From Strobilurus pachycystidiatus (taxonomy: Eukaryota > Basidiomycota > Agaricomycetes > Agaricales > Physalacriaceae): a stretch of DNA of 64,000 nucleotides. A model generated the notes under the pieces. It made no database searches. It was not told the origin of the DNA and worked only from the letters and a program-made list of their open reading frames with translations. The stretch lies in NCBI GenBank assembly GCA_019915135.1, contig JAHLMK010000014.1, positions 682,001 through 746,000 on the forward strand, written 5' to 3'. The position numbers and the translations under genes were made by a program. Shown here in pieces: positions 43,635 through 54,849 of the stretch. Within the stretch, counting starts at the first letter, position 1, and each line of letters starts with the position of its first letter.

Positions 43635-45243
43635 GTTTGTTTTTCTTCTCAATATGTTATCTTGTGTACATAAACCATCTCGATACCTTTACAATAGTCT
43701 ACGTTTTCGTTTCTCTGGTGTCTATGTAACAGTTCATCGTTCCTTGTTGCCACTAGCATCAATTATGTATTTAAAAGGGCTCAAGTCGAAAATGCGCCTA
43801 CTCAGACCAACTCTTCTAGCGCTGCTGCGAGCTGTCAGTGCGCCACTACAACCTGCGGCAGCCGCACTCTGCCACGATTACCAGAAAACGCACTGTAGAG
43901 CGCGTTGAGTCTGTTGATGGGCATGAGAGGCGGCAGGCGGTCCCGATCTGAATATCATATCTTTCCTCCCGACCAACAACTGCTGCAGCTTGTGTGTCAC
44001 TCGTAATGCATTCCTGGCTGCATCCACCATCCGTCCCCGACAATAATGGCGGCAAAGGCGCAGCCTGCCCGAAGGCGATGACTCGCCTGGAAAACACGAC
44101 GATGAAGGCGACAGCGGCGCGCCCTCCCGCTCCCTTGGCGACGATTATCACGCAAGGCGTGCATGACGACCGACACATTCCCAAACTACGGTCGCGCGTC
44201 CTCCAGATCAATGGCAAGCAGTACGGGATGGCCGAGATGGACAATGGCGCAGGCATGGATGGATGAGCAAGGCGCAGGTATAGGACCTCCGAGTCGGACA
44301 ACGGGCCAGCTGCACGCTACGCTCTTGGCTGATGGACGCCGCCGTCTCGCCGCAGTCCGCCCTGACGGATACTGTCGACCGCAGATCAGTGCCGATGGCG
44401 ACATGTCGACTCAGGCTGTCCACGTCCTGGCTGACGGGCGGCGGCGGCGGCACCGACATCGACGAGTGCACGGACCCGTAGGCGTATGCGATCTTCAAGG
44501 TGGATCCCGTCAAGCTTGTCGCCCGTGACGGCGTGGGCGCGACCAGGGTCACTGTCAGAAATTGCCGCGACTGCGTCCCAAATCAAGATGGCGCTTTACG
44601 GGCAGGATGCCAATTGCAGACATATACTGGCGGCCACAGGCTCTGTCCCTCTGGCCGTCTTTTTTGATTCCGAGACCGTTGGTCTGTCGTTCAGCCCCTC
44701 CGATGGACCCTCGGCGTTGTCATTTCTTGTCAACGGCGAGCTAGAAAATGTCAAAGAAGAACGGGCTACGAGAATCTCGACTTCGCAGACTTTGGCATAT
44801 CTGTCGATCTAGGCGCACTCGGAACGTGAAGAGGTACTGGACCTGTGACACTTTGGTAGACTATGCTGGGGTCTATTCTGGGTCTATCGCTTGTGATATT
44901 TAGTGAGTTTTACCTCTTCGCTTCGGCCAAATATCTGATCAACATGTTCAATGATGAAGATCTTGCACTGAACCGTACTGAATACCTGATTGTTGATCAC
45001 GAATTTGAGCGCCTAGGCCCCCACGCAAACTCCCCTCATTGTTGACGCCAACGCGTGTACTTTGATCGCCACCCATTCAATCACCGAAGTATCAGTTGTT
45101 TTCGTAACACAGCGGATCCAGTGCTCTACCCGGGTCAGAGAGCTAATGCATCCAGAATTGTTTGCTCCAAGCAGCGGGCCTTAGGCCTTGGTCTCTTGCT
45201 ATCAACATATATAGGCAACATCCGCGCGAGATGATCCTTGAAG
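43635..45243. other. Region without a supported gene
   Basis: Frames are short and none matches a family I know. 44300-44820 has a weakly coding look (LYGQDANCRHILAATGSVPL, SALSFLVNGELENV) and may be a gene remnant. The last 150 bp are the promoter of the F-box gene at 45244. Confidence 0.5.
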
Positions 45244-46455
45244 ATGGCACACCAGCTACCGCAAGAGCTCATCGACACCATTGTCAACAACGTAGACGAC
45301 ATCACAACATTACACTCATGCTCCCAGATTGGCCCATTCTGGACGGCGCCGTCTCAGCGCCTTCTGTTCCATACCATATCACTAGCACCTTCGCGATACA
45401 AGTCACTCACCCACAGTGACTTAGTCTCGCGCTTCCACTACACCATAACCGTATCGCCACATATCGCCAACTACGTCCGAATCCTCGAACTCGATCCATC
45501 GCAGGTGGTACCTTCCAAGACCGAGCCAGTCTTCACGCGTCTGAAGCGCCTCGAAGAAGTGCGCGTTGTCGACTTTGAGGATGCCCCCATGTTCACCTGT
45601 CCCAAACACCACCCCTTCCACACCTTGCTCTCCCTTCCAAACGTCTCACGTCTCAAAATTGGACCCGGGGCATGGTACCTTAGCGACGTGGTTCCCTGCC
45701 TCCGCACTGGGCAGAACATCAAAGACCTAACTCTTCAGGATGTTGTCTTCGAGGGCTACGGCTATGGCGTTTGCGCGGCCTATCCGCGGCTCCCTGGGAT
45801 CCAGCTCGAGCATCTGACGATCCAGCGCGGGTTCGTGGGCCTGTTGGCGGACATACACAGTATGCACGGGATCGACCTGAGCAAACTCAGAAGCCTGTCT
45901 GTCCTTCTCGGCGTCCGGAACGCCCAGACGTCGATGCGCTGGCGGAATCGCGTGCCCATCTTGTCCATCAAGAATGTGCTGGAGGAGAACGCTGGGACGC
46001 TGGAGCATCTCGCATTGGACGTGTTCCTCGACGGTGAGAGTTGTTTCCATGATCCGAGGTCCTTGTTATTGAGATGAATGACGACAGAGCCTTTGTGTGA
46101 GAGTTTCGACATGGCGAGACTGAGAAGCCTGTCGTTGCATATCCGCTGGCACCTGGTGGCGGATGGGAGTCCAGACGCATGGTTGAGGTGGATCGCCGCG
46201 TCTTTCGAGGGGATGATGGGCAAGGAGGAGCCGTCGATGATGGAGGAGTTAGTCCTGCGGGTCACGACATATGTTGATGATGATGTGCCGGATCTGACGG
46301 AAGCATGGCGGCATCTGGATGCAGTGTTGGCGCGTCCGTCCATGAGCCGGTTGACCCGATTCGTGATTGAGCAGGACGGGGAGGGCGCTTCGAGTTTGTC
46401 AAGAAACACTTTTGCGAAGCTATCGAAGAAGGGCGTGGCAGTAATATGGGTGTAG
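45244..46455 (+). CDS. F-box-like protein
   Basis: The two exons are 45244-46033 and 46088-46455, with a 54-nt intron, giving 385 residues. The F-box lies at the extreme N-terminus, LPQELIDTIVNNVDDITTLH then CSQIGPFWTAPSQRLLFHTI, a form common in Agaricomycetes. A leucine-rich region follows (FTRLKRLEEVRVVDFED, LLSLPNVSRLKIG, NIKDLTLQDVVFEG, QLEHLTIQRGFVG, TLEHLALDVFLDG, MARLRSLSLHIRW). The start ATG is preceded by an in-frame non-ATG extension only. It should serve as an SCF adaptor. It is a different subtype from the four F-box genes and fragments at 14-34 kb, which carry a long helical N-terminus. Confidence 0.85.
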
Positions 46456-47012
46456 ATATGATGGATGAAGGAATCGGGTAGCGTTTTCTTGGTTCTGATC
46501 TTTTCTGGGTCTTAGGATATGAATCATTAATGATATACCTAGGCTGTTCATTGTTTGCATCTATCAAGAACGTTACACAAAGTGGTATCGATAATCAAGA
46601 AGATTGGAAGACTTCGGAGTTGTCCCGCTCTATCTTAGCCACAAATCTGCTCACATGCCCATGCATTAGCGCTCGTCGAAGTTTCACTGCGTTGCTTCTT
46701 CTGAATGTTCCCCGCGTCTGGGACAGCCTGACCTTATCTAACGTTTGAAGCCTGATCGTGCACAGCCTCTGACAAGGCTTGTTCACACACCAAGTGCATT
46801 CTGGCATCCACTGAACCCTGCGCTTGCGTTTGACCCACGAAAGCTATGTCTGGTTCAAACCTGAACACTCTCCGAGAAGGCTCTTGCGTACACGAGTGTA
46901 TGATGGCGTCCACGGAACTCTGTGCACCGCTCAGCTACTTTGAGCGATGCATATAAGCGACTGCAGCTTGGGTTTCAACTTCGCTAGCTGTGTCTGCTGG
47001 ACACCAATCACG
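46456..47012. other. Spacer without a gene
   Basis: Only short frames and no repeat of note. The final part is the promoter of the membrane-protein gene. Confidence 0.5.
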
Positions 47013-48423
47013 ATGTCAATGAGTCCTGCTGATCTTCACTTGCTTGCTGCTCTGGGAAAGGGCTCCATGGAGAGCGTCACGGCTCTTACTCTGGAATCGC
47101 TTTTGATGGGTATGCAGAAATTCGATTGTCGAAGGTGGCGCCGTTCTCATATTGTTGTGCAGGAGTTCATTGGTCTACGCACTGCATAGCCTCTGGTACA
47201 TACCTCTTTTGTCCAGCACCTTCACTTGCTCACTCTACGCCAGGTCGAGACGAAATTGTGCAGCACGAGCTATCATGATCGTGGCTGTGACTCTCCTGTT
47301 CGCCATGTCGCTCATCCTCCGGGCTCTGGATTTCACGAACGTCCTCCGAGCAACACGGGCCTTTTTGTCGTGCAAGACGGACGAAGTCTCGAGGAGAAAT
47401 ACCAATCTTACAACAGAGGACCGCAGAATTCACAGATCAATGCTGCGTCTGTTATCTTCAACTTTGAGGTGTGTGATTCCTCCACCTAGTTTTCTCGTTT
47501 TTACGCTGATGTACTTGTAGTTCCTCATCGGTGATTGCGTCGTCGTTTGGAGGTTATGTCTTTCTTGTGACTCGACTTGGATGTTGCTGACACTGACTTC
47601 AGAGCCATCACGCTATGGGGCATGATATATATGGAAAATTGCCCTCCTCCCCATTGTAATTTGTGTCGCTCCTCGCCAATCTCGGAATGGATCTCTACTA
47701 CTTGTGCTGCATGGCCACAACGGGTTGGCACGAAACGGATGGGCTCGAAACAGCGAAATGCCTTCAAGCACAGAAGATTTTGTACTTTCTGTCATTTGGC
47801 ATTAACGCTCTTGCGACGTTGATGATTGCGGTGAAGGCTTGGTGAGTACACGCACTCAATTTCAAGAGTGGGTAATAATGAGTATCTGTATCAGGCAGCT
47901 GCGAAAGTCCCTAGCGAATGGACGAAGGACTCGGACGCACTCTCAGCAGATTTTGCCTTTGCTTGTCGAATCCGGTGCATTCTACCTCATGTATTGGGTG
48001 AGTCTCCTACTTGAGCGCGTCGACTTTCCCATGTATGTACCCCAGGCCGCAAAATCGTTCGCATTCTTCCCTGCAGCAACTGCTGCTCAAAACGCGTTCG
48101 TTTGCTCAGCAGGTTCTTTTCGGAATGGCCAATGTCATCGTTGTGAGCCTCAGGTTCTCCTTCTCCGCCTGTCATTCAGGTCCATCGTTTAGGGATTGTA
48201 TCCAACCATTATCATTGTAATCGTGCACATGTGGTGCACGGCTTGGCACTACGTCGAGGAGTCCTTACCTGGACCTGGATCCACGCCTGTTGCGTTGAGT
48301 GAGAAGAACATGACCTTTGCGAGTCGCCACGAGCAGCCCTCTTCTTGGGCTTCGACGACGACGAGGGTTAGTGTCTCGTCGGACGCTGCTCAAGAATATA
48401 GTGTGCAGGCAAGATGTGGTTGA
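47013..48423 (+). CDS. Seven-helix membrane protein, gene model incomplete and possibly degenerate
   Basis: The coding pieces give the layout of a fungal seven-transmembrane protein of unknown function common in Agaricomycetes. After MSMSPADLHLL come hydrophobic segments SSLVYALHSLWYIPLLSS, AIMIVAVTLLFAMSLILRA, QINAASVIFNFEFLIGDCVV, a RAITLW segment, IWKIALLPIVI, KILYFLSFGINALATLMIAV, LPLLVESGAFYLMYWVSLLL, FGMANVIVGLYPTIIIVIVH and MWCTAWHYVEES, ending in a Ser/Thr-rich tail. Introns such as 47521 upstream (52 nt) and those near 47360 (50 nt) and 48132 fit well. The join after exon one and two shifts around 47620-47680 do not close with any standard intron. Either the gene is damaged, the sequence has errors, or my splice choices there are wrong. 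Confidence 0.55.
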
Positions 48424-48516
48424 CTTGTGCTGGTAACGAGTGATATTTATTGGGTACGCCCTTGACGAAACAGAAACCTGTTATGATTAATTCTTCAAGA
48501 AAGTGCAGCGGCACAT

Positions 48517-48828
48517 CTAGCACGACGAACCATCAATAAATGAAAAGACTGATGTCGGATTGATGCTGCTGTGGTAAGTCGTCCGAGTCGTCGGCTCGAT
48601 GTACAAAAGACGGCTAGTGTAGTGTTGTTCCACAAGCTTTTGTACGTCTAGCATCCCGTCATATGTCACGAGGCTGGCGCTTTGTACACCTTGAGAGTTC
48701 ATCATCGAATTCTCTATACGAGCGGCCGAGAAATTCACTCTCAGAGGTGCAAAAGGGTGCAAAGGCAAATGCAATCCTCGAGTCGAATGGAAATTGAAAT
48801 TCCACATGGCTTGATCGGCGCCAGGCAC
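48517..48828 (-). CDS. Possible hypothetical protein, weak
   Basis: This is a 103-codon frame (MPGADQ..NFNFHSTRGLHL, ENSMMNSQGVQSASLVTYDG, YTSRLLYIEPTTRTTYHS). It has a natural-looking composition and may extend upstream through PRDPIPVPGADQ and an intron, but it lacks an ATG at its first methionine position and has no family I know. It could be a remnant. Confidence 0.25.
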   Translation of the reverse strand: MPGADQAMWNFNFHSTRGLHLPLHPFAPLRVNFSAARIENSMMNSQGVQSASLVTYDGMLDVQKLVEQHYTSRLLYIEPTTRTTYHSSINPTSVFSFIDGSSC

Positions 48829-49293
48829 AGGGATTGGGTCACGTGGTACCGCGTCTTTTGTCTTCCTGAAATCAAATTTGCAACACCCAATTTTCCCTTC
48901 GCTCCACCAACATCGGACGGCGACGGGCTCTGGTTGCGCAGCGTCGAGCGGGATATCGGCGAGTGCTCTACGGTGCGTCGGTCTCGGTCTTGGCGAAGAC
49001 AGTCGGCACGGGGCTCACGCTGCTCCGTTAGAATTGGAACCGAAGACTCGGGCCCATCTTCCACCACCATTTTGGCCGCCGCCCACGACGACGGCGAGCA
49101 CAGCATCAAACGCCTTAACGCTTAACGCCTAACCTAATCTCGCCGCGCATTCTTGGCCTTGGTAAGTACGCTCTGCCACTCGTGGCCTGTTACGTGCTGA
49201 ACATCCCTGACCTCGCGTCGTTTGTCTTTTCAGGCAGTCAAATCACGAGTTACGATACGACAGCTTAATTCTACCCCAACAGTTGCTCAAATA

Positions 49294-50310
49294 ATGGACT
49301 CGGACTACGAAACTGAATACGACGACGTGCAGGAGGTCGAGGTCGATATCGTCGACGAGTACGAGCGTCCTGGCAGCCGCCTCGGCTTTTTCGGCAACTC
49401 CAGTGAAGAGTTTCCTCAGTTCCCTTCTCCAACACCGCCAGAGCCGCGCTCTCGTTGCCCTTCTATGACTTGGACGCGCTCGCTCTTCCGCAAATTCACT
49501 CCATCAGCCGATAACGACGATCACGTCTTATCGCCTTCCAATTTGGAGGACCTCACCGACACACACTCTTTCTCTGATTCAGACTCTGACGAGTCGGACG
49601 ACGAACTCGAGCTCGAGGTCGACCTTGATTTCACCTTCGATCCAGAGCCTCTGCCGAAAGCGCAGTTTACCTGTCTTCCCTCCCCACTGCATCAGCCGAT
49701 GCGGCCGCATTCCTTACGCGTCCCCGCCCGTCACGATTATGCCCATCGTGGTTACTCCCGACATGCCCTGCACCATGTCAAATGGTTCTGGTCAATGCGC
49801 GAGGACGACTGTACAGGCGCGTATGGCGGGATTTCCGATACCGACTGTGTCTTCCCAGATGTTCCTAGTTCCCCATCCACCTCCCTTCCCACACCCTCGC
49901 CGCTGTCTTGCCTACCTACACCGAACTCAGCTCCTATTCCCCTACCCCCGATGAGCGTACATCCCCGACGGGGTGACCTCGCATCTCTCCGTGATCCGTT
50001 TTGCGTGCATATGGACAGGTACTTTGTCGGGATGCCGCTTTGGACGATGAGCAAGGCGTTGTGGATGTTTGACATTCATGCTGCCAGGCGCGATGGCGAC
50101 GACGAAGAGGACGACTCTGGCAGCTGTGCTAGTGACGAGACTTTGGTGGATAGCGGGAGCGACGGTGAAGGGTCACCCTCACCAAGAAAAGGCAAACCGG
50201 GGAGGTTCGCGGTTGACAACGACCACTGCGGGCCATGGGAGACGAACTGGTATAAACGCACGGAGCTGTTGCTGCAGTTGACGAGGCAGGAGCATGAGGT
50301 GTTTGAATGA
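49294..50310 (+). CDS. Acidic, serine/proline-rich hypothetical protein
   Basis: This is a 338-residue single-exon protein starting at ATG 49294; a GTAAGT...TTTCAG intron at about 49161-49214 probably lies in the 5' leader. The N-terminus is strongly acidic (DSDYETEYDDVQEVEVDIVD), followed by a Ser/Pro region, another acidic run (SDSDSDESDDELELEVDLD), a His/Arg-rich stretch (RHDYAHRGYSRHALHHVKWF) and a proline-rich loop. Near the C-terminus DPFCVHMDRYFVGMPLWTM and GPWETNWYKRTELLLQLTRQ look conserved and folded. I do not know the family; the frame, length and composition support a real gene. Its low-complexity acidic parts suggest a nuclear or scaffold role, which is speculation. Confidence 0.7.
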   Translation: MDSDYETEYDDVQEVEVDIVDEYERPGSRLGFFGNSSEEFPQFPSPTPPEPRSRCPSMTWTRSLFRKFTPSADNDDHVLSPSNLEDLTDTHSFSDSDSDESDDELELEVDLDFTFDPEPLPKAQFTCLPSPLHQPMRPHSLRVPARHDYAHRGYSRHALHHVKWFWSMREDDCTGAYGGISDTDCVFPDVPSSPSTSLPTPSPLSCLPTPNSAPIPLPPMSVHPRRGDLASLRDPFCVHMDRYFVGMPLWTMSKALWMFDIHAARRDGDDEEDDSGSCASDETLVDSGSDGEGSPSPRKGKPGRFAVDNDHCGPWETNWYKRTELLLQLTRQEHEVFE

Positions 50311-50639
50311 TACTCAAAAGACAAGAAAAGGACGAGGATGAACGACACGAAATTTCTCCCCAACTCTGCATCATTAGTAAATTTGCATGGACTGTGTATC
50401 CACTCGCATTATTTGTTACCTTATTCTTCACTTCGATTTGTGACACCACTCTGTATGCAATGTACTGCAATAATTCGATAGGTATTTTGTAGTTCATTTT
50501 TCGGAGGCGGGACATACGAAGAAGTTGATCATAAGCATTGACAGGTCAAAGTACGAGGAGCTACATGGTATCTGCCAGAACGACTGGCGCGAATTGGGTC
50601 AACGCCGTGGCGGTTTTGTAGGTACTAGGTCGGAGTTCT

Positions 50640-50752
50640 CAGTCCTGGCCTACTCCTCGGAGTCTAGAGGCTGGGACTCAGACTCGAGTCACTTGACACT
50701 CGAGTCTCGGGTTACTTTGTTACTCGACTCTCGAGAGTCTCTTAGTACTCTT
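50640..50752. repeat. Cluster of ACTCGAGTC-type palindromes
   Basis: Within about 110 bp the motifs GACTCGAGTC, ACTCGAGTC and ACTCTCGAGAGT recur in both orientations. No coding role is seen. The rest of 50311-50809 is empty spacer. Confidence 0.5.
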
Positions 50753-50808
50753 ACACGGCCAAGGCCCAAGACACAAGTTCCAAATGACTAAATTCCATTG
50801 TTCAAACT

Positions 50809-51266
50809 TAGGGTAGTGGGGGAAACCTATGTTTCCCCCCGAAAATGGTTTGACTCGGTAACTTACCGGTTTGGAACCGGTTCCAAACCTCGGAGGGCTG
50901 GGAGGGTAGGTTTGGAACCTGTCACATGATAAAATCATGTGATCTGCGGGCAGGAGACTGCCAAAGCATATGTGGCGTGAAATGACGAGGAAGACACTTG
51001 TAGACTGACCAATTAGACCTGCAAGTCCCTGTGGCAGCTACTACTGGACTCATTGGGACTAGAGAACTCAAACACAAAAACTCTGAGAGCTATGTGTGGC
51101 TGCCAGATTGAGGCGGGACTGGGGCGGGAGGCGGGCGGCGGGATCACGTGAAAAAAGCACGTGAGAGTTTGGAACCGGTTCCAAACCGGTATCAAACCTG
51201 GCGGGGCGGCGGGGTCGGTACCAAACCGGTTTAGTACCGCCTCTGGAGGTTTACCCCACGGCCCTA
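50809..51266. mobile_element. Small inverted-repeat element (MITE-like)
   Basis: The ends read TAGGGTAGTGGGGGAAACCT and, in reverse complement, TAGGGCCGTGGGGTAAACCT. Inside, each half has a long palindrome centred on GGAACCGGTTCC (50868-50889, 22 bp perfect; 51167-51186, 20 bp) and an E-box-like hairpin (TCACATGA-N5-TCATGTGA at 50922-50942; TCACGTG-N7-CACGTGA at 51144-51164). The mirrored order of these parts marks one inverted element of about 458 bp. TCAAACT occurs just outside both sides (one copy displaced by three bases), suggesting an 8-bp duplication as made by hAT elements. There are no coding frames of note. Confidence 0.55.
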
Positions 51267-51365
51267 TGAATCAAACTTCAATCAGAGATTCAGGATTCAA
51301 ATAATAAATTCCAGGGACTCAGGCCGTGGCCCGTCACTATCTAGGGTAAAAGGAGAAAAAGTTAA

Positions 51366-51439
51366 TGGCCAACGTGGGGATCGAACCCAAGACCTTCGCG
51401 TTATTAGCACGACGCTCTAACCAGCTGAGCTAGTCGGCC
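51366..51439 (-). tRNA. tRNA-Ile (anticodon AAT)
   Basis: The minus strand folds into a complete intronless cloverleaf of 74 nt including the discriminator base: acceptor stem GGCCGAC with GTTGGCC (one G-T pair), D-arm TAGCTCAGCTGGTTAGAGC as internal A box, anticodon loop CTAATAA with AAT at 51403-51405, and GGTTCGATCCC as T-arm and B box. CCA is not encoded. Confidence 0.95.
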
Positions 51440-51694
51440 GATGCATTGAGACTACGCTACGCCTACCTAATGTCTTTCTGTGCTTACCGATGGGAAACAG
51501 CGGGAAAAGTGAATACGTTAGATGTACAGATCTCGACCACGCCTTCTTGGTACGTTGCAAGTTGGATGGCGCCTCAAGCTCAAGGATCGTGATTGGGACA
51601 TCATTCGAACGTTACAGAGGTTTGGACCAAATTGAACTGTAGCTAGCACAGTATACGTATTCACTTCTTCAATCTCTTACACACACAGCGGTCA

Positions 51695-52176
51695 TCACAA
51701 CTTGGACGTCAACGCATCCTCTTCGTACTTCGCAAGCCACCCCTTGATACCACCGTCCAGAATCACGGCCCGACTGCTGGTGACATTCTCAGCATCAAGC
51801 ATGTCCTGATACCAAGCAGCGACACGACCCCCCCTCGAACCACTGGGCTTGCAGCTGTTGCAATGAAATACAACAGACTCGTAGCGCGACAAGATAGGTA
51901 GCAGGCCCGGCAGCGTTGGGTAGAATGAGTGCGCGGGAAGGTTGATCGCGCCCTTGATGAAGCCGATCTGTTATGCGAGACTTAGGCGGTCACGGTTGGC
52001 TATTGGACGCATTTGATCCCAACCTCAAAATCGGTGCGCCTCACGTCAACGACCAGCAGCCCAGCGCCACCGCGATCCAGAAGGTCGTGGAGATCTTCAG
52101 CGGAGATGCGCCCCGGCGATGACTTCGGTTCGGGAAACGCAGCGAACCACGGTGCTGCTTCGGTAGACTCTGTCAT
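51695..52176 (-). CDS. Rhodanese-domain protein, Cdc25/Acr2-like active site
   Basis: The two exons are 52024-52176 and 51695-51967 with a 56-nt intron, giving 141 residues. ATG 52176 is chosen; the frame extends upstream without an ATG through a leader-like LLPTFSSAKRTIASASYC. The rhodanese fold is shown by RISAEDLHDLLDR, GLLVVDVRRTDFE, IGFIKGAINLPAHSF, SVVFHCNSCKPSGSRGGRVA and VILDGGIKGWLAKYEED. The active-site cysteine should be Cys87 in FHC; the loop CNSCKPSGSRG with Arg96 resembles Cdc25/arsenate-reductase types. Such small proteins transfer sulfane sulfur, dephosphorylate, or reduce arsenate; which of these applies cannot be read from sequence. Confidence 0.85.
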
Positions 52177-52588
52177 GATACCTAGAAATCGATGAGTAGC
52201 TGTGGTGAGCAATCTACAATACGAAGCACTTGCGATTGTTCGTTTCGCAGATGAGAACGTAGGAAGAAGGTGCAATTATCCACAATCAATGGTCCAGTCT
52301 CCTTATGAGGATGGAGTGTGGGAAAAGACAAGTTGAGAGTCATCGGACATCTCCAGCCAATAATGAGTGCGGAGTGACCTCTCATCATTGCTATGTCAGC
52401 GCTCCTCTCAGTTCTGTAAGTACCTGTTTAATATCCTCCAGAGTCCAGCGCACACTGAGTAACATCTATATGTACTTATTACATAAACTGGTATCGGCGG
52501 TGAGTAGGCTACGAAGCTCTTCCCGTTCGCGCTCCGCCGCAACGACCCCTCTAATCCCAAGTCTATTCATTCTAAAGGACCTCCGATA

Positions 52589-53114
52589 TTAAAACTTCAG
52601 CACATATCCATAGCTCTCGGAGATTGCGGTTAGGTGCCCATTCCCATGCTGGTCCTGTCCGCCGGTGTTCGTGTTCATGCTCGAGTCGATGGGCTGGCTG
52701 AACGCGGAGCACGTATACATCGCGGCGCGTCCATCAGGGAGGGTGATTCCCTATCACAATCACACAGTCAGCCAACACTCCCTTCCCTTCCAGTCCTCAC
52801 CTTGCCATAATTGTCCAAGAACAGGTTGACGGACTTGCAGTTGCAGATCTTGACGCAGAACTCTTTGCATTCTACATAGACACCGTTTTAGGCGATGAAT
52901 TGTGTACTGACTTGTAAAGGCTCGACTGACCAAGTTCAGACCCGACGCCGGGCTCGATGAGCGTGAAGGTCATGTACCCAGGAGACTGCGTCGCGGCGGT
53001 CTCGTTCTCGAAGACCGTCTTGAAATACGCGTCACGGCCATCAAGTTCAAGTGGGGACGCAGTGACGAGAGAGGCGGCGGCGAGGGCGACGAAGGCGGTA
53101 ATAATAGAGCGCAT
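52589..53114 (-). CDS. Small secreted cysteine-containing protein
   Basis: The three exons are 52931-53114, 52801-52871 and 52589-52750, giving 138 residues. The signal peptide is MRSIITAFVALAAASLVTA. The mature part has SPGYMTFTLIEPGVGSE, then ECKEFCVKICNCKSVNLFLD, DGRAAMYTCSAFSQPID and NTNTGGQDQHGNG. The pattern C-x3-C...CN-C...TCSAFS..NTGGQ is one I have seen in fruit-body or secreted proteins of mushrooms, function unknown. It is expected to be exported; with five cysteines it may form disulfides. A possible TATA-like 'TATATG' lies near 53182-53190. Confidence 0.8.
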
Positions 53115-54038
53115 CGCTTTGAAAGACTGACTAGAGTGGGTCGATCCTTGTACTGGAGATCCTCCCTGCTAAAGAAGACCTTTTATATGTTCTGAACCCT
53201 CTCGTCACGGTGGAGTCAAGATTACCTGATCTCAATCTGTTGGTGTACGCGTCGAACGAAGCAGGGTGTATTAGTTATCGTCCGTTATGAACGACGCGAA
53301 GGCACTTCGTGGCGACGTCGTTATGGCAGGCCCTAATATTGAGTCCAAGCCCATTTAGAACTGGTACGACTAGCGTTCTTAGTGTTGGATGATCATCGAT
53401 GGATGCCGATCCAGACTGACAGGTCCATGACATCCGAGGAGAGTATCCAGTTTCAATTCCTGACTTGAACGAGCACCAAGTCTCTGACCTTGATGATCCC
53501 ATCGTGCGAGCCAATCTGTTTCCGACGATATTGACTTCCTCACAACACGACCCGTGGCGGCGAGAACCACGGATTCACCTGCAGACTCAATCTGCCTGCA
53601 TATTCATCAACTCGAACGTTTCATGATGAAAGGAAGGGGGCTGCTGAAGAAGCAGATTAAACTCGATCTGTGCGATATCGGAGTAAAGGGTGAGTTATTA
53701 GTTTATAGACGTACGTATTCGACACACTAACATCGCGAAGCCCGAATCAACGGAGCGAATTGGGTGATCAACATGCATGCAATGGACCTTCACTTCAACG
53801 CCTTCGACCTCGCGTCAGTCAGTACCTATCCTACACGAGTTGCCTGCGAGTTGCTAACTTACTTTGGCACAATCTTACTGATGGGGTCAGAGAATGAGAT
53901 GCACATCAAGGGTATCGTTGTCTAGGACGTATACAGTACGTGGTATAGGAGAGAGAAGTTGGTATAGGATACAGGAATAGCGTGTGAGTGATACAATCTG
54001 AGAGTCAAGATAAACAAGATCGCGCAAAGTCCAAGACA
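53115..54038. other. Region without a supported gene
   Basis: No frame, repeat or RNA I can support. Around 53640-53900 there is weakly coding-looking sequence (MHAMDLHFNAFDLAS) on the plus strand, too short to call. Confidence 0.5.
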
Positions 54039-54849
54039 TCAAGGGAACTTCAGAATGAACTCCTTCATTTCCTTCTCCCAAGAACAGTTTTCCGGCATCC
54101 CCTCCTTCTTCTTGCCGTCCTTCCCATAACACGCCATCTCATACCATCCAGGCATTTGCTCCAAGGTCTTTTCCTGTATGGCACTTTCTTCAGGCGATGA
54201 AGAAGATCCGTGACGCTTCATGAAGCCTGCCGTAGAGGGTGCACTGTCAGAAGCAGGATAGAAGGTTGAGCGAGAGAAGCGCAAGGCACGGGAACGATCG
54301 CGCGCAAGGTCGGCTTTGACGCGCTTGTCGAGTTGTTTGTAAGGCTCAGAAGAAGGATCGGTACAATTTGCGAGGAACTTTTGCGTAGTTTGGTAGACTG
54401 TTTCGACCAATTTGTCGTAAAAGTGACACATAGATCCAGGCGTGCCGCAGATAACAGGACAATCAGGGTTTGGGCAGCCTTGGGGCTCGACGCCACTGTC
54501 CGGGTCCTGGCATTTGCCATGGAAGAGCTCTGGGAAGATCGCCTTTCTGTAGTTATAGAAAGCGTCTCTTTCGTAGGCGTCAAAGAAAGGCTGGAAGTAG
54601 TAAAGGCCGCTGTTGCTCGAGGGCGGTAGATTGGCGTGGGCTACGAGATCTTTTTCCTGCGAGACGCGCGTTGAAGGCGGTTTCGGTAAGTGCAGTTGAT
54701 AAGAGACTTACGCTAATTTTCAGGACGTCATACAGGACGTTCCCGACGCGCTTGACATATTGCTGAGTGGTGTTTGTGATGCAGTCTCCTTCGCATGCAA
54801 AGGCGATGGCCGGCAAGGCGAGCAAGAGTGATATGAGAGAGAATTTCAT
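54039..54849 (-). CDS. Secreted hypothetical protein
   Basis: The two exons are 54712-54849 and 54039-54656 with a 55-nt intron, giving 251 residues. A clear signal peptide, MKFSLISLLLALPAIAFA, is followed by CEGDCITNTTQQYVKRVGNV, SNSGLYYFQPFFDAYE, CQDPDSGVEPQGCPNPDCPV, ICGTPGSMCHFYDKLVETVY and WYEMACYGKDGKKKEGMPEN. About ten cysteines and several N-glycosylation sites (NTT, NCT, NCS) fit an extracellular protein. Family unknown to me. The second exon continues well upstream of its first methionine, so only the spliced model gives the whole protein. Confidence 0.8.

Noticed and set aside
50880..51240. Structured RNA gene from the long palindromes
   Set aside because: The palindromes are mirrored about the centre of an inverted-repeat element and have no Pol III boxes of their own; a transposon origin explains them more simply.
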